A stretch of DNA of 64,000 bases from Labeo rohita (Eukaryota; Chordata; Actinopteri; Cypriniformes; Cyprinidae), in assembly GCF_022985175.1 (NCBI RefSeq), contig NC_066889.1:5863021-5927020 (forward strand), given 5' to 3'. The notes beneath the pieces are model-generated. The model saw nothing but the letters and a program-made list of their open reading frames with translations. It ran no database searches and was not told where the DNA came from. Position 1 is the first letter of the stretch. Each line of letters begins with the position of its first letter. Of this stretch, positions 57,141 to 64,000 are shown piece by piece. Both the position numbers and the translations under genes were made by a program.

Positions 57141-57340
57141 CCCTCCCCTCCCCTCCCCTCCTTCTTCCCCTTATTCACCCTCCCCTTGTTCACACAGTTA
57201 ATGTTTAATTTTTCTTATGTGACGACGTCTATAAACACATTGATCATGCTCAACCTCCTCTGCTGCACTCACACCATCAGCATTTCGCTGTCCTCTCCAT
57301 TCAGCACACACCTGACATCTGCAGCTGAAGGCCGGAAAAC
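57141..57340 (+). promoter_or_regulatory. slc13a2: slc13a2 proximal promoter and 5'UTR
   Basis: A CCCCT-repeat is at 57142-57161, an HNF1-like site GTTAATGTTTAAT at 57197-57209, and TATAAA at 57230-57235, followed by about 100 bp to the ATG. HNF1 control fits a kidney- and gut-expressed transporter. Motif matches are read directly; activity is inferred. Confidence 0.5.
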
Positions 57341-58318
57341 ATGGCATTGGCACTACGCTGGCTGTGGGTTAACAGAAACTACTTCATCATCTTCATCACC
57401 CCCTTTCTTATATTGCCCCTGCCGCTGGTCATCCCAACTCCGGTAAGTGCCTCTCTGCTGAGGCTGAAATATTTAGTAAAAATCTTCTGCAAAGCCCTTG
57501 AACATCTTAAGCAAAACTGTCTCTCTATGCATCTACATTTTGTCTGTATGAAGTTATAATAGCCAAATGACTGAAATATGACAATGTGACGTCTGCACAA
57601 TTTTGAAAAATGCACTGTTCTTATTTATGAACGCTGCGGAACGCTGGACACTCTATTTACACAGCTTGCAGAGGTCATCCTCAAGTCACAAACAAAGAAA
57701 ATAAAGTCAAGACTCAAGACCAGGTTACTATGCCCTAGAGAGCCTCAGCTGAAAAAATATTGAACTAAACTGGATATTTGACTCAAATACTGATTTTATA
57801 AGGTCAATAAAAAGACATCCAAGTGACTAAACTATTCAATGCACTTTATTTTTTGTATTTTTTAAAAGCCCTTACACAAGATAAAATATAAGTTATGCAA
57901 TCCATCAAATGGCATACTCTTATTAAAATGTTTTAATTTATTAAAATTATTTTTCATACATAAAACCAGACCGTATTGGGAAGTTTAACCCTATAAGCCT
58001 ACTGTGTCATATTTGATACACAAAATTGCCTCTAAATTACCAACATGATCAAAAACTTTCTGAAAAAACCTGTTGTACACAATCTTTTAATACATGCCTT
58101 CTGTCATCCGATAATTTTTTGCAATTTAAAGACCTACTGGTAATAATTTAAAAAATGTCCTTCAAGTTGTGGTACATGTGTCTTTGCTGTGAAATCTTTA
58201 CTAATTTTTAAATAAGTAAACAATAACTTTTATATTGTTCATATTTTAATATGAACACTTACTGGATTTAAACCATCCAGGATTAGTTGATAATCCAAAT
58301 ATCATATTTAGAAATATG

Positions 58319-58377
<59 letters not shown>

Positions 58378-61300
58378 ATCCAATCAAATTTAATTCACAT
58401 ATAAACATATAAACATTATATACCTTACCTGCTACTACATTAAAAAAAAATAATAAATAAATAAATAAAACACAATTTGTTGAGTCAACTTAAAATAATT
58501 TGTTACCATGCTGCCTTAAAATTTTAAGTTCAGTCAACTCAAATAAGTTTAGTCAACTTAAAATGTTAAGTTGTACTAAGTGACAACTTATATATTTGAG
58601 TTGAGTTAAAAATTTTGGTTTGTTAAACATAACAGCTGGGTAAGTTACCCAGCTACCTTAAAATTTTAGGTTGAATCAACTCAAATATCTAAGCTGTCAC
58701 TTAGTACAAGATAGATAGATAGATAAAGTGAGTTTAAAAATATCTGGTAAAACCATTACAATAAAATATTGTAACGATGTAATGTCTCATTACATCACAT
58801 TATAAGTGCCATAAACACTTGATGTATCAAATATGATACTCAACAAAAAGCAAGTCTAAAGGTTCAACAGACTATTACTTTTAAAAAACTTTTTTAAAGA
58901 CTTTTATTTTCTATGTCAAACTTTACGGGGTAAATAGATTGCACTGCCTTTTCTCTAGTAATAAAATTCCTCCATAAAATGAGACCATCCATAAAAGAAA
59001 ATGCATTAAAAAATGTTTATAGACGTTTATGATCAAGGGTTGCTTTTATCAGTGTTCTGAGGGCTATAGATGAGTCTAAATAGGTCTTCAGAGATACAGT
59101 AGTGACCCCTAGTACCTTCAGGAGATCCAAACTGAATCCCACCCTGTCCTCGTCTAGATGAAAGGATTGCTGCATCTAAGATTGCGTCTTTAATGTATGC
59201 ATCTCATTGGCATACAATAATTCTCTTCTATAGAAATGTGTGCTACTGCTACTTGAAAAGATGATGTATTCTCTAGTTCACTTACTGTGTGACATTTCTG
59301 TTCTTTAGGAGGCAAGATGTGGTTTTGCCATCATTCTGATGGCACTGTACTGGTGTACAGAGTGCATGCCGCTGGCCGTCACTGCCCTGCTGCCTGTCAT
59401 CCTCTTCCCCTTGATGGGCATTATGGAGTCTGGAAAGGTATCTTATAAAAAAAAAATCCATAATTAGGATTTTGAATCATTATACTGTACCTAAACAAAA
59501 TGGACAAGCAAACTACTCACACCGTAATCGTTAATATAATTGCGTAATAGTTATCATAAAAGAAGATCACTTATATAATCATCATCACAACCACTAAAGT
59601 CACAGAAAACTACTTTAAAAAAACAAAAATGATCACACCGCGGAAGAGACTTACCTTCATCAGCATGAAATCTATTTGTAGAAGCATTATCTCTGATGAT
59701 TCAAGAACTTTATGGGCCATAAAAGCAGTTTTTATGAACACGCTGGAACATGTCTTCAAACATACTGTAATCTGTCTTTTATATTCCTTATCTTTATGTC
59801 TTTTAAGAGAACTGAGTGTTTTTAGGTATTTAGCCTAATTAGCCTGTCAATAAGGAAATACAACCATTGCACACGGCTCAACTTGATCAATGAATGATCT
59901 CAGCTGTCTTTTTCAGACTGCCAGCAAATTTTTACACAAAACTGCTGATTAAAAAAATGCAAAATGGCTAATGTTATTTCTAGGACTGGGTAAAAAAAAT
60001 ACTGATGAAAAACCCTTAAAACCCAAGAATTCAATTAGTTCCAGTTAATGAACAGAACAGAACCATGCCTCCCATGCAATAGGGGGTTTGCACTTATGTC
60101 ACAGTGTGGTCAGTTTCTTGAATGTGCGGCTTTATTGGAGATACTTAGATGTGAACAACAGCATTGATTACATGGTTAATGTACTACTGAATACTTTGTT
60201 CTGCCAGTTTATGCTGTCTAAACCATGGATAAAATGTGTGGAAGCTGCTAAATCATATACAGAATGACTTAGTGAGCAGGAAAGGGTGCAATAGTTTGAC
60301 AAACTAAAGTTGATAGGTGGTAAAGATATGTACGAGCAGTATTAATTGAGATATAGCCTAACATTCCACCTACCTGACTGGAAATGATAAGAACAAAGAC
60401 AAATGTTGTCAAAATTCTTACCTTGGAAATCCTGGTTCAGTTCCTGGTTCAAATCCTGGCCAACCACAATCGCCTTTTGCTCCTCAGACAGTTTTTTGCA
60501 CACTTCACCTTAATTTGTTATAACTTTTGGCAGTCTATAGTGCTCTAAATGTTTTTCCCGGTCTGACCGATTAGTACAGCCCAAAACATGACAATGATTG
60601 ACTATTTTCAGCAGCAATAATCAGAAAAATTTGCATGTTCCATTTGGTTCAGCGGCATTGTTTACGTTCAGTGCCGCCAATATGGATGATTGATGACGCG
60701 TTGTGAAAACACTCTATAAATCGCAATAAGCTTTGTGCTTTGTTACTTTTGATATAAAACAGATTTCTGTCAAATTCAAATTCTGTCTATTTTATTACAA
60801 TATTTAAATAATAAATACCATTTTGGCACTGTTTACTATGTAGCGTCTCAGTTCAAGAGAAGCGGCAGGTGAACGGATCATTGCATCTGCTTAAACAAAT
60901 TACAGCGCAAAATAAACATGAATAAATAAAGGAAGGTATGTTAAATAAAAGAGCAGGCCTACAACTTATCAAAATCCGTATCTTGTCTCATGCAATCGCT
61001 CAGTCAGTGTTTCAATAGCATCAGTATAACAGCTTGTAAACAATAGGTTATGTTATTATGTCCATAAACTTGTTAGTCAGCTAGAAAACATAGTCATTAT
61101 ATTTTTTTATTGTTCTTTTATTTATTTTAATAAATCTGTCACGTTATGACAGCCATCATTTAAATGATTATATTTCTCAAAACAAATTGGAGCGGAAATA
61201 GAATTGTAAAGTAATGTAATTGTAAAGTAACTTTAGTATTATAAAAACTTTATTGAGTGTAATTTAAGTCTTTGTATACAACAGTTCATTTTAACTTCCA

Positions 61301-62500
61301 ATATTATAATAGTACCAGCTTACTCTCATGTATATTTTACAGTTTTATTAAGAGATTTTTTTTTCCTTGAGAAAATTTGCCATGTACTGTACCTCATATA
61401 TATTCAAAATAATCAATAGAATAATAGAATCAATAGAAAACAACGTTTTTGTTAAGTTATTTCTGAGAGGTGAATTTTATACTACTGATTGAAATGTTTA
61501 CCATTGCGTATGCATTTATGTATACTATTTTGTAACAGTATGTAGTTCCTATACAGTATACAAGAGAGTATTCAACTTAAAAAAGTAAGTGTTCGTGCTG
61601 CCTTAAAATTTTATGTTTACTTAACTCAAATATCCACATTTTCATGTAGTACAACTTAACATTACATATTGGCTAAACTTAAAATTTTAAGGCAGTACGA
61701 ACACTTACTTTTTTAAGTTGAAACAATTTTATTTATTTTTTTACAGTGTATGAGATGGAAAGTAAAATGCTTTTTGCATCCATTTCAAAACTTTACTATT
61801 TTCCTGTAAAGGTGTTGCATTTCCCTGAGAAACGTTGCATTCAATTGTTAATCTTTTGCGTTCTCTTGACAAAGTTTTGCAAAAGCAATGGAATAGTTTT
61901 ACTCCTGTCATCTGCAGCACAAACGTTTCACGTGGGAATAGTTTCGCAAGAGAGCAAAAAAAGAACAGTAAAAAGAGCATTGCTATTTAAACCTAAGCCA
62001 TGTTGAGCAGAGCTAAATATGTAACTGTTACTTTGTCTTCCAGGTCTGTGTTGAGTATCTAAAGGACACCAACATGCTGTTTATTGGGGGTCTGCTGGTC
62101 GCTATAGCTGTTGAACACTGGAATCTCCATAAGCGCATTGCTCTGAGTGTCCTCCTAGTAGTTGGAGTTCGGCCTGCTTTGTAAGATCACACAAATTAAA
62201 AACTTCCAGTCTACTATATTTTTGTATCACACACTCACCAGTTTTTCCTGTCTGTTGACTTCTGTAGGTTGATGATGGGGTTCATGATTGTGACAGCCTT
62301 CCTCTCCATGTGGATCAGCAATACAGCCACCACAGCCATGATGTTGCCCATTTCTCAAGCTGTTCTTGAACAGCTCAGTGCAACAGAGGCAGATGCTGAT
62401 GAGAAAGAGATTAGGGGAGGCCGAGATAACCAAGCGTTTGAGTTGGCCGAGGTCAGCATCAAACAACCTATAGACAACATCACTGAAGACAAACCCAACA
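57341..62500 (+). CDS. slc13a2: SLC13 family Na+/dicarboxylate cotransporter, coding exons 1-4 (5' part)
   Basis: Plasma-membrane cotransporter of citric-acid-cycle intermediates with sodium. Exons: 57341-57442 (ATG preceded by AAAC), 59309-59437, 62044-62180 and 62268-62500. The junctions are all GT/AG and in phase; the last donor is AACA/GTAAGT. Residues include NYFIIFITPFLILPLPLVIP (first membrane span), MALYWCTECMPLAVTALLPV, YLKDTNMLFIGGLLVAIAVE, HWNLHKRIAL, and the SLC13 signature SMWISNTATTAMM with its SNT motif. A hydrophilic NQAFELAEVS loop follows. It matches SLC13A2 and SLC13A5 closely. The EHWNLHKRIAL and FEL text and its place next to vtn favour slc13a2. Remaining exons lie right of the window; none seen in 62501-64000. 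Confidence 0.92.
57987..58869. repeat. TIR element in slc13a2 intron 1
   Basis: The left end TTTAACCCTATAAGCCTACT followed by GTCATATTTGATACA is mirrored at the right by TGTATCAAATATGATACTC and AAGTCTAAAGGTTCAA. The ends resemble TTAA-type elements. It contains (TA)n at about 58336-58372 and an inserted TTAAGTTGA-type repeat at 58478-58712. Confidence 0.55.
58478..58712. repeat. TTAAGTTGACTCAA-type MITE
   Basis: Repeated inverted blocks such as TTGAGTCAACTTAAA, CCTTAAAATTTTAAGTT and CAACTCAAAT. Related text recurs at 61576-61725. Noncoding. Confidence 0.6.
61576..61725. repeat. Hairpin MITE in slc13a2 intron 2
   Basis: The left arm AACTTAAAAAAGTAAGTGTT and GTGCTGCCTTAAAATTTTA is mirrored by AAAATTTTAAGGCAGTACG and AACACTTACTTTTTTAAGTT. 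The arms are about 45 bp. Noncoding. Confidence 0.8.
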
Positions 62501-62820
62501 GTAAGTCTGACATGTTGACAGTTTTTTTAATTATTCTACTGCTCAGCAAATAAACTTGCGAACACTGAATTTAAATTGTTTTATTATTTTATATAGTCAG
62601 TGTAGCGTAGTTATCTAAGTGTGGAGTAAGCATCTAGGTTAGATATTGATTTTTCAACTAAACATTTTCAGAGGAAAAAAAACTTTCATTAGACAAATAC
62701 GCAGTAAAACAATTTGGAAAGTTGTCATTTCATGATCTAGTACCTTTACGTAGTCCATTCCATTGTAACGACTGTAAGCCTCGTTTTCATCCGTGTTCAA
62801 TTTAATATGGACTCCTGATT

Positions 62821-63090
62821 AAAGGTGCATTCAAGCCATATCATAATCACCGTAATTCCGAGATACCAACTTGTAAAATGGGTTCACGTCCTCATAGAAC
62901 GTGTAATTACAACATGTGAACTGGGAATTTTCTAAGAACTGCAGCTTGTACCACCTGACCACCTCAGGTTCATTATGCGCTATGTTTAGGCATTGATAGT
63001 AGTGCGATAGTTTCGAGTTCAAGGGTGTGAACAGCTCCAAGTAGAACGTCATATGTTGTCATTTTGAAATTACAGTAATTACGATATGGT
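62821..63090. repeat. Repeat copy 1 of a pair at the right edge
   Basis: Text around CATATCATAATCACCGTAAT, CCAACTTGTAAAATG, TGTAATTACAACATGTGAAC and CTTGTACCACCTGACC recurs in diverged form at 63805-64000. Both copies hold a minus-strand frame of about 73-84 codons that is not a recognisable protein. Confidence 0.6.
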
Positions 63091-63249
63091 GTGAACAAGC
63101 ATCAGGGGTGTACTATCTTAAATATCTCATAAAGCTCTGAATTCACATGAGTTCAGCAAATGAGGTTCCGTTATGTCATACTGTTTGTGTTTCGAAGCAA
63201 TTCGAAATTGCGATGGTTTGCCACTAGAAGGTGTTGATATGGTAATTTA

Positions 63250-63503
63250 CAGTGCCTTGCGAAAGTATTCATACCCCTTTATTTTATCACATTTTTAAGG
63301 GCATGAATACTTATGCATGTACTTATTTCAGTTTTTTATTTGTAATAAATTTGCAAAGACCTTAAAAACTTTTTTTTTTGCTTTGCCGTTATGGTGTGTG
63401 GAGCGTAGACGGATGTGGAAATAAGTCATTTAAAGCAGTTTAACATATCAACATAGCAAAACGGGAAAAAATGAAGGGGTATGAATACTTTCGCAAGGCA
63501 CAG
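63250..63503. mobile_element. Tc1/mariner-like MITE flanked by TA
   Basis: Inverted ends CAGTGCCTTGCGAAAGTATT and AATACTTTCGCAAGGCACAG enclose 254 bp. TA dinucleotides border it at 63248-63249 and 63504-63505. AGGGGTATGAATACTT follows the family consensus. Noncoding, probably in slc13a2 intron 4. Confidence 0.85.
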
Positions 63504-63804
63504 TAGGTTTAGTTTTTATTTAGTTATTATTATATGTATGTAAAAAAAATTTTAAATATTTGCAAATGGTTTGTAAAGAATCTTTGCATTTGGGCTGTTG
63601 CCATTGCCTAGACACCGTTTTGACAATCAGCTGCCAGCATTCGTGTTTCAAATGCTTTCAAGGAATTAATCATTTTGCAAAGCAATCGGTTCAGTTGATC
63701 TGACATTTCAAAAAGCTCATTTTGACTGCAATCGATAACTGAGATGCACAGTGGCACCATGCTTTTATATGAAACGAGAGAATGAGATTGTCAACCGAAA
63801 TGAG

Positions 63805-64000
63805 TGGACTAAACGTGCGTTCACACCATGTCGTAATTACCATAATTATGAGATTCAAAACTTGTAAAAAGCATTCATGTCCGCATGGAATTTGTAATTG
63901 CACCTTATAAACTAGGAATTCTCGGAGCGCTATGACTTGTATCACCTGACTGTTGCAGATTCAGCCTATTTTAGTGTTGATACGAGTCTGAGGATGTGAA
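63805..64000. repeat. Repeat copy 2 of a pair, cut by the window edge
   Basis: Diverged copy of 62821-63090: GTCGTAATTACCATAATTAT, AAAACTTGTAAAAAGC, TTTGTAATTGCACC and CTTGTATCACCTGACTG. Confidence 0.55.

Overview
The window is vertebrate genomic DNA, almost certainly from a cyprinid-type bony fish. It has AT-rich introns with GT/AG splice sites, four genes of clearly vertebrate type, and a very dense load of fish-style transposable elements: hAT and TTAA-type MITEs, DIRS-like tyrosine-recombinase retrotransposons, a Penelope-like remnant, and a self-priming LTR element. There are no bacterial-type operons, and I saw no tRNA, rRNA or CRISPR array.

Genes, left to right. (1) traf4, minus strand: coding exons 1 and 2 only, at 2153-5605; the rest lies left of the window. 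(2) aldh3a2 (fatty aldehyde dehydrogenase), minus strand: nine coding exons at 9266-15832, 493 codons, every junction in phase. (3) vtn (vitronectin), minus strand: nine coding exons at 27951-45496, 449 codons, with signal peptide, somatomedin B domain, RGD, hemopexin repeats and a basic stretch. (4) slc13a2-like Na+/dicarboxylate cotransporter, plus strand: coding exons 1-4 at 57341-62500; the rest lies right of the window. vtn and slc13a2 are head to head across about 11.8 kb. From general knowledge, TRAF4, VTN and SLC13A2 lie in one region of human 17q11.2, so the block looks like conserved synteny. The gene models are my own splicing by eye. They are supported by phase closure and by match to the known families, not by transcripts.

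Mobile DNA fills most of the rest. The intergenic stretch 20.4-25.35 kb is a decayed DIRS-like element with inverted ends, interrupted by a Penelope-like remnant and by a TIR element. vtn intron 4 holds a second DIRS-like element (37.7-40.9 kb) with inverted ends and an internal complementary region. vtn intron 5 holds nested hAT and fold-back elements. vtn intron 2 holds about 1.2 kb of a degenerate CATGCTAA minisatellite. Two related palindromic TTAA-flanked elements sit in aldh3a2 intron 3 and vtn intron 8.

The most striking object is a 4,569-bp LTR element at 47038-51606. It has 481/480-bp LTRs about 98.5% identical and a 5-bp target duplication (ACCAT). An 11-nt primer-binding site is perfectly complementary to the predicted first 11 nt of its own transcript, which is Tf1/sushi-type self-priming. 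It has a G9 tract before the 3' LTR and one uninterrupted ORF of about 1,305 codons. That ORF begins with a short Gag-like segment and then continues as Ala/Pro/Ser-rich tandem repeats. Protease, reverse transcriptase, RNase H and integrase are absent. Part of the repeat coding region also forms a run of YY1-like AAnATGGCGGC motifs.
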